Assembly: GCA_003952965.2 (NCBI GenBank)
Contig: CM025856.1
Span: 5,983,550 to 6,047,549 of the forward strand
DNA length: 64,000 bases
Direction of reading: 5' to 3'
Source of the DNA: Morella rubra
Lineage: Eukaryota; Streptophyta; Magnoliopsida; Fagales; Myricaceae
Shown: positions 12,605 to 24,966 of the stretch, piece by piece
Position numbering within the stretch: position 1 is the first letter of the stretch
How the letters are laid out: each line of letters starts with the position of its first letter
Made by a program: the position numbers and the translations under genes
Notes under the pieces: model-generated
Databases searched by the model: none
Told to the model about the DNA's origin: nothing
Seen by the model: only the letters and a program-made list of their open reading frames with translations

Positions 12605-13556
12605 TCCAGACAAACTATCTGAAGAAAGAGAACACAGTGGGGTTTCAGATTTGTACGCAAGTTCTATATTTATTTCCCCTTAGATTTCATATACTCTGTG
12701 TAAGTTACTGAAGGGGTCTATGAACTTTGGAGATTGAGCTTGTTTCGTATCCACTCCTCTGAGAGCAATCACAAATGATGTGAATAAACTTTTTCCCTTT
12801 CGTCTCTATACTCGGGCAATTCTTACTTTTACTCTTCTTATAACTAGTCTATGATGTCCTAAAAAACAAACGGTCACAAAAAAGCCTAGGTTGTGGTCTC
12901 AGGCCTTCTGAAACATTCGTCCAGATTACTCGGACTGTCGTTGAGATTAAACCATGTATGCCAACTAGAAATCCCATACGTCGTGCTGAATTGTCCTGCC
13001 AGTATATGTGTATATATAGTTGAGGCGTGCATGCACAATCATATAAGCTGCCCATTCAAAGCAAATGCATTTCTTACAGTACATCTGAAAACAGTGACAT
13101 AGAGCGCCTATTCGGCCTATTTGTTGATGCTTTCAGCTACATATCATTTCTTCTTCAATCATCAACAATCTGCATGTTTCGGAAGAGGTGGCACCTTTTT
13201 CAGTCACAGAAGGTTAGCTGCCACTTCTGGACCCTGGTTCAAAGGCATTAAGATAAGAAACTGTTTAGGAGGACTCGTTCAATTCTTAACCAGTCAGTTG
13301 AGTTGATGAATATCTGGTTCATATCAGAGAAGTGAACTAAATAGGAATGGAGGTAAATTGGTTTTCTCTTCCTCTGTAAAAGCTAACTAGGACCTTTATA
13401 AGTCAACCACCAGCTAAGAGTCGAGTCTTCTTTGATCCAAGTGCACAAGTAGTGAAAAAATCCCACCAAAATAGTGAGCTCGATCGGTCAATGCTCATGC
13501 CTGAGAACAAACAAAAAAGAGAACCTGGGGAAGATGAACTGCGCGCTGTTATCTTA

Positions 13557-13599
<43 letters not shown>

Positions 13600-15857
13600 A
13601 TCCTTCAAAATAAAACATTTTGTATCCTTATGTCATGGCCAAGAGCTAATTCAAATTAATGACTTTGCAGGTCATTTTCAGTACATTGTTGTTGATCTGG
13701 ATATCATTGAGGACAAGGACGGATAGCCGAACTAATCAAAGATACCGACCAGTACTGGCCATTTGTTTATGGTAACCGACAACGATTTAAACATATTTAA
13801 GCACGAGTACGAATGGTAAGCCGTGCATTTGCGTATTGAAAATGTAGACGAAACCCCACGTTGGTGAGGTGATTGTTCCTTAATTTCTTCTCTTTTTTTT
13901 GTGAATCAAGCAATTGTTATCCCTTATCATTCAATGAACACGTTCTTGATGCGGTCAACTGTTTCGGATTGGGGTGGATGTTTCCTCGGACCTCGTCTGC
14001 AGGTAAATGTGCAAGCGAGGACAAAATATATGCAAGCTGTAACGCATAGAACAACCTAATTTGTTCCCTTATTGGTGCATGCATGCTAGATCAGTAATAT
14101 CTGCTATATATTTTAATTCTCTCTTCATCTACCACAGTACTGGTAGAAATGATCCAAATATAAGCTACTTTGGAATATAGTTTTAGATTCCCACAATATG
14201 CCTATTTGATCAATCTCTAATCTTTGGGGATAGGGGAAGAACTAATACAGCTAAGATAGATGGATGTCAATGAGGAAATTTGAAAAATAATAGTCCTCGA
14301 GAACAGGGGAGGATATTATAATGAGAGAAAGTCGACTAACTAGCTAGACATGATCTAATTTAGAAGTCCGAGACAGATTCTATGCTCAAAGTTTTCCAGC
14401 TGTGCGTGCAGATTCCCACTGGGTAGATGTGCATTAATGTGTTGTTCATAAAGTCTTGGCACGTATATAAATATTTTGCAGAAGTACTTGGTGCATGCAT
14501 GTAGAAGAACTATAGGACACACATGACTTGCTTGTTCTTCCTGATCTAGTGTACACATCCACTCATTGCCTAATTAACCAAACCCCAGTGCTAATTAATA
14601 CAAAATTTCAACGAATGTGTGACCTGTCAAGCGTCCAATATGGACAAAATTAATGCCATAGAGATCGGGGAATAGGAAAAAGACAAAGCCAAGTGTATCA
14701 AAACTGCAGTACACGTACATATGCTCCTATTTACAAACCTGCACAAATATTTAAGTTAAATATGTCCTGCAAGCAGCACATATACATCTGATACCTTTAA
14801 AGTTTGAACTAGTACGTACTTGTACTCATGCAATACATACATGTACACGTGTGTGTGACATGTATATGTATCGACTAGTCATGTTAATGTATGGCAAAGA
14901 GATTTATACCTTTCAAGATTCCGCATGCATGCAAACACTGCATATATATATATATCCTATTTATTGCAATTAAGTTTTTCGTAATTTAAAACTAACTCCT
15001 CTAAATATTCCAATTTGGAAATTGAAGTGCAGAACTTTTTTTTATCTAGGCAATTGGTTTATGTGTATATTCCATAAAAAAAATAAAAAAATGCTACGCA
15101 GCAGTAACTTGCCATCATTACAACAACAAAAGAAGTGGAAAAATTAATGGATATATCGTCTAAATTTTCCCCCTGTTACCAGATTTTGGTCCCCTTATAA
15201 ATTGCTCATGAAGACTTGATTACTCAACAATTTCAAAGATTACAAGTATGTGAGCTTTGAATGTTTTTTACTAGGCAATTTTTGCAGCAGGAAAGATCGA
15301 CGACATGTAGTTGTAGAGAATAGATCCTTGGACTAACCCTCCAGAGGGAAGGGATGCCATTTGAGTGACATGTAGTCGCATTAGATTTTAGAACATAACA
15401 TATTATATTATATTTGAGTTGAAATCACCGAAGGTACATATTTTATATTTTCCTAGATGCGAATATTGTGAAAGAACCTTCACATTCTAATTAAATGAAT
15501 ATTTCAAGTGTCTATAAAACATAAAGGTGAATATATATTATTACACTAAACTATCATCATGTTATACACCACTAAACCACAACTCGTTAAACTCGTATTC
15601 TAATTCCGATTTCTTTTTCTGAGCTAAGCTTTCTTTGGATTAAATATAATTCTAAAAGTCAAAGTTAAAATTTAGACCTATTTTAGTACATGTTGCATGT
15701 GTTTCCATTAAGTATAAGCGACTTATTTACTGTAACAATATACAAAGACCCTTCTGGTTACATCATTACTCTAAAGTTTATACATATGCATATGTCTGCA
15801 AAAGCAGCATGCATGCATGCCCATGTGCGTGAATGTACAATGCATGTATTAATTAAC
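12605..15857. other. Intergenic DNA between AHP and the CACTA element
   Basis: The AHP 3' region is followed by AT-rich DNA with simple TGCATGCATG and GTGTGTG runs and no recognisable gene. The longest open frames do not exceed about 70 codons and have no recognised homology. Confidence 0.4.
13562..13597. repeat. (TA)n microsatellite
   Basis: An uninterrupted TA tract of about 36 bp. Confidence 0.95.
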
Positions 15858-15879
15858 CACTACAAGAAATATAGCTTTA

Positions 15880-18200
15880 GGTGACAAAAATCTGGGTGTC
15901 AAAACTAAATTTTGTCACTTAAAGTGGCCTTTCCTGAAAAAATATTAATTCCGTCACCCAAAATCATCCAAGAACGAAAAAACCGTCTGGACCGATCAAA
16001 AACACGTTTGGAAGTATTTCTGGAAGTGACGACATACACGCGTCGCCAATGAGTGACGGTAAAAATAGTCACAAAATATAAAAACCGTCCGGACTCCAAC
16101 AAAACATTCGGACTCTATGCTGGGTGACAAATTGTAAATCGTTGTAACTGAGTGACAATTAGAATCGTCACAATTTTTCAATCCGCCGGACAATTTTATA
16201 AAACCGTCCGAATGGAATTACATAACGAATAATAATCATCAATATATAGTGACAAATTTAAAATCGTCATGAACACTCAATACCGTCCGGACTACACAAA
16301 ATGCATTCCAACGGGAAAAAAATCCTTCCGGACTGTTAAAAAAGTCCGCATAGGTATGACGCTTCTTCCGCGAATCGTGTGGTTCCACGTTGCAAAACTT
16401 CAGACACGTTATATCGAAACCATCCGGACCAATAAATACAGTCCAGACGGTTAAAGTTCTAGATCCATTTCAAATCAATCGGCATATTTAATGACGAATA
16501 AATTTGATTGGGCCACGTGTGAAAATGATGCAGAGAACCGTCCGAACGCATATGAAATACGTTCGGACAATTTTAGAAGACGTTAAACCTGCCAAACTTT
16601 GTGAAAATCACAAACTCCCTCCCTTTCTCTCAAACTTTTCTCCTAAACGGTTTCACTCATTCGAGATCTCTCAAATAACTTCAAGTAAATTTTTTTTCAT
16701 GAGTTTGCTTCTTAATTTCATGCATTTCAATTCAATTTCGTTGTTATTTAGTTTGTTGGGTTGTTTTGGTTATCAAATTATGCTGCTTTGGTTTGGTTCA
16801 TCGAAACACCGTTTGAACGGTATTTTACAACATCCGGACTCGATATCTAACGTCCGGACGGTTATTAGATGTGCGGGACAGCATACAATTTAAACGACAC
16901 AGTTTGATTTTTGTGCGAACAGTTTTTCCTAATATTTAGATGGTTTTTGCTAGGTTGACCATGGAATACTCGGGGAGAAGTATCACCAATGTCGGGGGAC
17001 AGACAAAGTGACCAGCTTGGGCGGACGCTTTTTAGTGGAGTTGAAAGAGAGTATTTGGGCGATAGTGAGGCCGACGCATTCATTTGTGCATGAAACTCCA
17101 ATGTCGCTTGACCGTCTAGAGACCAAACTTGCTCTAACGAATAGGGCTCTGACAAAGAGTTGAATATTATGCGGATGTAACTGTTCTCTGTAAGACAACA
17201 ACTGTCTGAGTTGTCCCAGTCTGTCCATACTGTTTCGATACAGCTGCAGACACTCGTCAGACGGGTGGATAATATGGAGGAGCATTTGGCGCATGTTCGT
17301 GACGCCCTTGGACAAGATCTGGACGAGCCAGCTCGTGATTTGGACTAGTCTTCTGTTTATGCTTTATCACTATTATTTATTTACCATTTGAAAGACCGTC
17401 TCCGGCTTGTACTAGACATTATGATCGTGTTTTTCGTTCTGTATTTGAATTTTTTTTATATATTTATATTAGTTTATGTTCTTTCACTTGATTAAATTTA
17501 TTACAATTTAAACGGATAATTAGTACGATCAAAAGTGATTAGTACGAGTGCTATGTTAACGAAAATTAGTGTAATTAGCTTGTAATTACAATTAAATAGG
17601 TATTTTAGTAAATTAATTTAAGTGAAGGAAGTTAAATTTAGTGAATTTAACAACAAAACAAAAGAAATTTTAAATAATTCTGCTAGGGGTTTGAACGACA
17701 AACATAACGTCCGGACTCCACTACAAGGTAGGCGTTCGAACATAGAGGGGTAGAGTACGGACTCGAATGATGAAATGATGCGGTTGGAACAATTGAGTAA
17801 TACGTCTAGACGCTATTGTAACAATCGCATGGCTTGCACATGTTTACATTATACTATCGAAAACAAGTTGTACTTGTTCGGACCGTAATACAGTCCGGAC
17901 GCTATTGTAACCGTCATATGGTTTATTCGTTTTTACATTACCCGCCGATTGAAAACAGTCGTTTCAGTCCGAATGGTATCATACTATTCGAACATCAGCT
18001 CAGCCAATCGTACGCTGCCACGTCGCGCGATATTGGTGGCAAGTCGTTCGCACGACTAAAAACACGTCCGGACGGCTTTATTGCCGAACCATTTTAAATG
18101 GTTTAAATTTTGGCATTTAATACTAACTGTGTTGATTGGGCCACGTGTGCAAAATTCTGTCCGGAAGCTTTGCTAAAAGTCGGACGCTATCGACAAGTTC
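15880..18200. repeat. Left subterminal repeat region of the CACTA element
   Basis: Clusters of RCCGTCCGRAC-type motifs occur on both strands, for example around 16285, 16540-16570, 16840-16862, 17890-17905 and 18060-18075, together with GTGACAAA blocks near the end. They are the likely recognition sites for the element's own DNA-binding protein. Any reading frame across this region is broken. Confidence 0.75.
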
Positions 18201-18639
18201 TGAAAGTTGAACAATTCGACATTTTCAAAATTACTATGTCATTTCTCATAAAAAATCTCTGAAATCTCAATTCTTTTCTTCTAAAATATTAGCGTAATAT
18301 CACTCTTTCGAGGATCTAATCACGTTTAGGTATGTTTTGTTTACTTTTAACACGATTTTAACAGTAAAAATTTGATTTTTTTTTTTTGTTTTACGTATAG
18401 AATTTCAATTCCATTTTTTGCATAGTACATTGTGTTTTTTGATTGATTTTTACATTGAAATTGATTATGTTAAGTGTTAGCATTGTTTTAAGTATGTTAG
18501 TTTGTGTTTTTGGGCGTACGTTGAAATTGATTATGTTAAGTGTTAGCATTGTTTTAAGTATCTTAGTTTGTGTTTTGGTTGTGTTTTTTGGCGTGTGTGG
18601 AGATGGAGGGACACTGCCATGGCTGAGTTAACTCGGCGG

Positions 18640-19050
18640 TCCTCCCCTCAGCGTCCGGACGAATAAATGAACGTCCGAACGGTTTCTTTGGCGTTCGAAC
18701 ACTTGTCAATGCCGTTCGGAGGCATACGTTGTTGTTTTGGATTTGTCCGGACGCTATGTGATAGTCTTCGATCGTGTTTTCATTAAATTTAAAAAGTTTG
18801 ATTATCTTTTGTACGTTCGGACGTCTTTTAATTCATGTTAGGACGTATGTAGCATCCTACGGGGATACGTTGTCGTTTTTGATTTTTATTTTGTCCGGAC
18901 GTTTTAATGTTGAAATTAAATAGTTTTTTATTTTTTTGACGTTCGGACGGATATTATTTGTCAGTCTGGATGCCTTTGTGACTTTCGACGCTTTAACAAG
19001 CGGTCTGGACGTCTGCAACTTAGCGTTTGGATGCTATTTTCGTGTTCTGA
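18640..19050. repeat. Internal block of GTCCGGAC/GTTCGGACG repeats
   Basis: The subterminal-type motif recurs every 20 to 60 bp (for example 18650-18690, 18745-18755, 18890-18903, 18935-18950). It sits directly upstream of the first transposon gene rather than at a terminus, so it may form part of that gene's control region. Confidence 0.65.
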
Positions 19051-19097
19051 CGTATGTTCTAATCGTGCGAACGTTGTTATGCAGATTGAAAAAAAAA

Positions 19098-20282
19098 TGA
19101 GCAAGCATGCACGTACGAGCGGCCAGGCTAATATCGAGCAACTTCAGTTCTACTTTGACGTTGGAGCAGCATATAACAATTGTTATGTCCGCTCGATTGT
19201 TGTCGAGTGGGACATAAAGTTGGCGGATTTCTACGACCTGAATTTTAAGGGCCGGATGCTTCCGGAGGTGGCGGAGGAGATAGGTTGGCTTCTGTTGATT
19301 CATAGGACGGGTATGCATCGAGAAACCTAGTGTAGGAGTTCTATTTGTGCCATTTTACGGGCGACATCGAGGAACCTAGTATGGAGGTCACAGTCCATAA
19401 TGTTCCGATCGTATTCTCGCCGGATGAGTTGGCGAGATTCGTGGGGTACGAACAGGATTTGGCAGCGTTCTCAAACTTGCCAATGAGTGAGGAGGGCCGG
19501 CCTACTAGGCCGAGGTATTCTGGACCATGCTAGCCGATGATACAGCGATTTTGGACGGAGCCTATATGGTACATGGGCAGTTGTGTCCTTTCTGGCGGAT
19601 CATGCACCTGATCCTATGCTCCGCCATCAACCCGAGGAAGCACACTTCGGAGTTGTCTTATAGCCGAGTGGAGTTCTTGTACTTGGTAGTTGTTCGGGGG
19701 CTACTATTGATATGGCGTCCTACATCTATCTGTTCGTTCGTGCGGAGGCCTTGAAGACGGATGTTATAACTTCATTGCCGCACGGGATTCTACTGACCCA
19801 GTTCTTGCACTCCTTGTTGGTACCCGAGGGTGCTGACGAGCCGAGGGTCGTTCCAGTTGGGTCTATCAACAACAACGCTCTCCAAATCAATTGCCCAGAC
19901 ACGTGAGCACTAAATGTCGCTCGGGCTGCTAGAATTAGACGATAGGAGTAGCCTGAGGAGGCTGGGGAGCAACAGGATCCTGGCAGAGCTCGACCTTGGG
20001 ATTTGGGGCACAGTGACCGGGTTGGATGGACGACATGATGACGCAACTGACTGAGCGGATATGAGTGATATCAGTTGTCGGCTGACAACTTTGGAGCAAA
20101 AGGTCATGGACATGGACTCTGGGTGGAAGAAGGAGATCGCTGTGGTTCAGGAGGCCATGAGGAAAGCGGCAACCAGTGTTAAGTTATTTGCATTGACTCA
20201 GCGGGTCGTGCATATAGAAGAGCACCTTAGTCAAATCCGTGACGTTCTAAAAATCACGGATGATGACTATGATGACCTGTAG
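19098..20282 (+). pseudogene. Plant transposon protein (Transposase_32-like), broken
   Basis: The frame from MSKHARTSGQANIEQLQ runs to a stop at about 19330. It resumes in another frame with EFYLCHFTGDIEEPS and VPIVFSPDELARFVGY, then in further frames at 19527-19754, 19712-19906 and 20061-20282. The pattern (reach the FY.N segment, then a FSP..L..L.G motif, then HTSE......LY) is that of the plant transposon-associated domain I know as Transposase_32, common in CACTA and gypsy elements. The last segment (about residues SDISCRLTTLEQKVMDMD) is a coiled coil. At least three frame changes mean it cannot make the full protein. Its catalytic role, if any, is unknown. Confidence 0.65.
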
Positions 20283-20489
20283 TTTTATTATGATGTTTAT
20301 TTTTTTTATTCTGTTTTGAGGACATTTACTTTTCTATTATGTTTTGTGGACATCAATTTGTATTTATTTGATGTTATTTTGTTTATATTATGTTTTGACG
20401 ATATTTGATATATTTATGTTATCTTAGTTATGTTATAATTGTTATTAGAACTTAATACAATATTAATTGTTATTAGAACAAATAATAAA

Positions 20490-20850
20490 AGTTCGTCAAA
20501 AACCGTTCGAACGACTTTGAAACCGTCCGAACGGTTTCTTATACGGTCGGGACGATTTTCGTTTACGATCCTTTCATTTAGACGCTGTCGTTTGGGGATT
20601 TCCAAACGGCGTCGTGCAATGTAAGATACCGTTCAGACTTATTATTCGAGTTTGGACGTTTGTGTTATGACCAGATATTGTCGTTTGAGGATTACTAAAA
20701 CAGAGACCAAAGATAGAGTTCGGACTGTTTGCAATGGTTCAAACAGTTCAAAAATTTTAGGCGGCAACAATTCCTTGAAAACTAATACACGTAAGCTCCA
20801 AACTTCATTTTACTCGTCCGAAAGGTATTCAATCGTTTCAAAGTTGTAGA
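20490..20850. repeat. Internal block of CCGTCCGAACGG repeats
   Basis: Several copies of the subterminal motif lie between the two transposon genes (for example around 20500-20545, 20625-20660, 20715-20725 and 20815-20825). A smaller group follows at about 21220-21310. Motifs in mid-element could reflect an internal rearrangement or a nested relative. Confidence 0.6.
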
Positions 20851-21782
20851 ATCGCAGACAGGGGAGGAAAAATGGGAAACACTTAGAAAATGAGAGATTT
20901 GAGTAAGAGGAGAGCTGATTTTGAGCGTCCAACTTCATTGAATCGGGTGTGGAAGAGCAACTCATTCAGAATTTGATATTGGATTGCATTTGAGGTTAGT
21001 GGGTTCTAAATGAATTGTTTTAGGATGAAAAGCTTGGATTTTAGGATATAAAAGAATGTGTTTTTTGAAAACTTTTGGGTCTAAAATGGTAGCAATTGAA
21101 TTTATGTTTAGTTATGATGTGTTTATATTGAAGTGTTTGTGATTTGGGGTGATTTTGGAAAGAATTTGTAATGAAAATGGAGTATGTGTGTCGAAGAACA
21201 GTCTTGTTCAACAATCGCAGTCCGGACGGATTATTTCCGAACGCTTTTGCAAAAGCGTTGAATGCTTATAGATTGTGCCGACGATTTAGATTACGTCCGA
21301 ACGGTTTTTAGCTGTTATGTTCTTACATTCATTTAGTAGCCTTAACCCCCCATTTAAGAATTACACGAAGTTTGGATAACGAACTCGGTTTAATTCTTGA
21401 ATTGTCCACGTTATGGACAGTTTGAGTTTACAATATGCGTAATGTGCATAATTGTATTGCTATTATGTATTGTGTTTAGAAATTTCGATGAAATCTCCTT
21501 TTGTCCTTCGGATACACATTCAGCATTGAGCTTATACACTTGCCTTAAATGGTAGGTGTTTATGCTCAATATTGTAGGCGTGTATCTGGGGACTGGGGAA
21601 TGCTGTCGAAATTTCTAAAGCATCGGTCACAATGGTCGGGTCAATTACATACAGTACGTGATATTGTACACTTGAATGGGATAAGACCTATCACCTGAAG
21701 AAATTGGAGTTAAGTATGAATGTCATCATCATTGTTTGCATTATTGTTTGTATTTTTGTCTCTTATTATTCTTCATTTGTAG

Positions 21783-23248
21783 CAACGTCGGAATTAAACG
21801 TTCGAGGTAATACACGAGGGATTGCCTTACTCAAGGCTCGCACCGGAGGAAAGCTGACTGTCCATATCCCTGATAGACGTACGGGTGGCGATGACAAGGC
21901 GTCCTCAATGCTCTCAAGTCATATTGATGCGCTTGTTCGACAACATGTCCCATTTGAGACGAGTAAGTGGAAGGAGGTCCCCAACGAGGTTAAATCGTAC
22001 GTAATGAACCGAGTGTTGGTAAGTATAATTCATTAAATTTTAATTGTTGAAACTTTTATACGTACTACTGTTATATATGTTAAGGATGACTTCCAACTAG
22101 ATTACAACCGAACAAGGATGCATAACTGTGACTACGATGAACACAGCGTATAGGACGCACAAAAATAGAATGTTCCAGCATTACTCGGTATTCAATTCCA
22201 AAGAAGAGGTGTTAGAACACCCATATCTCGATATGAACAAGGAAGAATGGACTCGTGTCTGTGATTTATTCACGAGCGAGAAATTTCAGGTTAAAATTTT
22301 TATTCCACCTGAACATTTATTTATTTTATTATTAATTGTAGTAACAACTGTAAATGTACAATGCAGAGGAGGAGTGCAATCAAAAAGGAGAATAGAGCTA
22401 AGCTAAAAATTGTACACACATCTGGAGCGAGGTCTTTCCAACGCGCGAAAGCGTTGTTAGTAAGTAAAAATTTACATTTTTATTATTTATTATTTAAATA
22501 GATGACTTAGGTATTTTAATATGCACGTTCTATATTTCTTTTGATATACAGAAAAATCCAGAATTTGATGAGATTAGTCCTGCGTTGCTGTATAAAAAGA
22601 CACATACTAATAAGGATGGCATGTGGACATTAGAAGATGCACAAGAAAATTTTATAAGTTGTAACGTTAGATTTAATGATGCATTCGTATGCGTTTATGT
22701 TTCATATATGCTAATTTTATCTTCTTTTTTTTTTTAATTTTGTAAGAAAAAATAGAGGTGTTACAATTGCAGCACGAGTCAGAGGGAAAGTCATACACCA
22801 AAGTGGAGATTTTCGCTATGGTGTTGGGGACGAAAGCGGGTTATGTGCGAGGTTTAGGCCGTTCAGTACGGTCTGTTGGATCGTCTTCATCAGCAGCGTC
22901 TGTTGATTTGTCCCGGAGATTGGAGGAGGTCAGATTAGAGATTGAAGAGATGAGGGCTAGACAGATGGAATATGAAGCGTTTATGGTCAAGCGGTCAGAT
23001 ATGGAGCAGACGATGCGAGAGCATCTACAGATGATAGAGGAGCAGCAACGGAAGAAAGACAAAGAGCTGATGCAAAGGATGGCAGGAGCAACAACGGAAA
23101 AAAGACGAAGAGCATTAGAAGATGATGCAGGAACAACAAGGAACCTAGTGGAACAACAAGAACGAAGAATGTAACTAATGGCGGAGCAGATGCGTGAGCA
23201 GCTGATGGAGCAGATCAGACAGTTGCAATCTCGTACGACACCCAAATG
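21783..23248 (+). pseudogene. TnpA-like plant transposase (Transposase_24 type), decayed
   Basis: Approximate exons are 21783-22018, 22085-22289, 22367-22459, 22552 to about 22690 and about 22758-23248. Recognisable blocks in order are TRGIALLKARTGGKLTVHIP, VPFETSKWKEVPNEVKSYV, HYSVFNSKEEVL, EEWTRVCDLFTSEKFQ, NRAKLKIVHTSGARSFQRAK, LYKKTHTNKDGMW and GTKAGYVRGLGRSVR, then a long Glu/Arg/Met-rich coiled coil. This is the order of the Ptta/En/Spm Transposase_24 family, which is thought to bind element ends rather than cut DNA. Exon 2 needs a 1-bp frame correction near 22120-22130. An in-frame TAA (23172-23174) cuts the coiled coil, which otherwise continues to TGA at 23248. Confidence 0.75.
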
Positions 23249-23429
23249 AAAATTTGGATAGATTTATGTATTTTCACTACTTTGTCAGTACTTATTGATT
23301 ATGTATTTTATTTACTTTTAATGACGATTACATATTTGTAGATATTTTATTACTACTAAGTATTGAATATATTTTTATTTTTATTATTTAAAATTATAAA
23401 TATTTTTAAAATTTTAATTAAATTAATTC

Positions 23430-24040
23430 AAATATGTGGAAACGGTTCGAATGCTAACAAAAGTCGTTCGAACGTGGTAACGTGCCCACGCTTACAAAAC
23501 AAGTACGAACCCTTACTCCATTCGAACGATATTTTTAGCATGCACACGGTTTTTATTAGGAAACCGTTCGCACGGTAATAAAACACGTTCCAACGTGTTT
23601 TGCGAAAATTGCGTCCGAACTTCGCTTGTAAAAGTTCGAACGGTTTTTGAAGCTGACAAAAAATATTTCATCATAATAAAACAACGGTGTGGACGTCTTC
23701 ACAATGCGTCCGAACATATTTACATTATCGTTCGGACATTGTTATACAATGGTGCAGACGTTTTTTCCATGATAAAATGTATTTCGTCACATTGGACTAA
23801 ACATTCCGTGTGCGAACGGATGGACTGTACTGGACATGACGATTTTCAATTTCTTCAGTATGGCACCAAACCGTTCGGACATTGTTATAAACCGTCCGAA
23901 CGGTTTCGAGTGACAGAACACGAAAATCGTCACCTAAAACATTGGCTGACAGGCTTTAGGTGACAAATCAAGTGACAACTCGGAAAACCTTAGCTGACGA
24001 AATTAGTACTTTGGGTGACAAATTTTTTTGTCACCCAAAG
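23430..24040. repeat. Right subterminal repeat region of the CACTA element
   Basis: Dense AACGGTTCGAACG and CGTCCGAACG motifs run from about 23440 to 23905. They are followed by GTGACAAA repeats, including a short perfect hairpin of the TTTGGGTGACAAA type at about 24010-24040 next to the terminus. It mirrors the left end in content. Confidence 0.75.
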
Positions 24041-24060
24041 TATTTTTTCTTGTAGTGAAC

Positions 24061-24966
24061 TAGGTAACAAATTGAGCACTAATCATCCCAGATTCAATGG
24101 TTCTATGGAAGCGAAAGTAGAAAAACATCATTAGAACGTAATGATTCAAGCTCGAAAAGTTAGTCTAATGTTATAGCCATTTGAGGAAAGGACAAATGTT
24201 GTGGACATGCCTTGGATCGTATGTGTCTCGTAACTCATAACTCATAGCAGAAGTTCTAGATGAATGCCATTTAATTAAGACTAACTTCTCTCCAAGATCT
24301 CTTATGAATTAGTTCATAGTAATTATGTAATCGCGCAAGGCGCCATGTTTTCTGATCTCCCTTCACACACTCTAGCTATAACTGGTTCAGCAATTAACAT
24401 ACCACATGTCCTTGTTTAAATAATAGGGACGAATATACTTTTAACCTATTAACTATCAGATCTTTGACACATGGCACCCTCCAATTATCAACATTAGACA
24501 TTTTGCACCTTTCGTCCAATAATACTTCCAGGAATTAAGTACTTAATGAATCGATAACAATATGATCTTCAATAGATGCAAAATGGATCAAGTGCATTAT
24601 CATTATTTTAATCTGTGTTAAACAAATTTATAGATGAAAAGTGTATTTATCCCTAAGTAATATGAATGAAGAGAGACAAATAGCTATTTATATAGATAGC
24701 CTTTTGAGTTCCTCCCATCAAGAAGCCGCATAAATAATGGTGCTCCTTCAATTCTTTAAATTTAATGAAGATACTAAAGAGTAATTAAAAATAGACTCCA
24801 AGAATCATGAACCTTCATTTAGGCGAGATTAATTGCACCGCACCCCGATTTAAAATTTCTAGAGACTTAAAGTGATCATTAAAAGCCAGTTAAGAGTAAT
24901 TTACTAGAAATTCCAACCAGTAGCTATCCAGCAAATAAACAGAAAGCAGTACTTGGAACTTGGAAG
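24061..24966. other. Intergenic DNA with a MITE relic (~24424-24655)
   Basis: No gene is seen. About 24424-24655 has imperfect inverted ends (GGGACGAATATACTTTTAACC against GATGAAAAGTGTATTTATCCC) and an internal TTTTGCACC block. It looks like an old member of the MITE family at 43083. No target duplication was established. Confidence 0.4.

Larger units (their letters stand above)
15858..24057 (+). mobile_element. Complete CACTA (En/Spm) DNA transposon, 8200 bp
   Basis: The element begins CACTACAAGAAATATAG and ends TTTTTTCTTGTAGTG, the CACTA terminal inverted repeats. It is flanked by the 3-bp target duplication AAC (15855-15857 and 24058-24060). Subterminal DNA at both ends has GTGACAAA/TTTGTCAC blocks and many GTCCGGAC or CGTCCGAACG motifs in both orientations, as expected for binding sites of a TnpA-type protein. 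Inside are two decayed genes (19098-20282 and 21783-23248). I see no En/Spm TNPD (Transposase_21) catalytic domain, so it is probably non-autonomous. The intact duplication argues for insertion recent enough to keep its ends. Confidence 0.93.
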
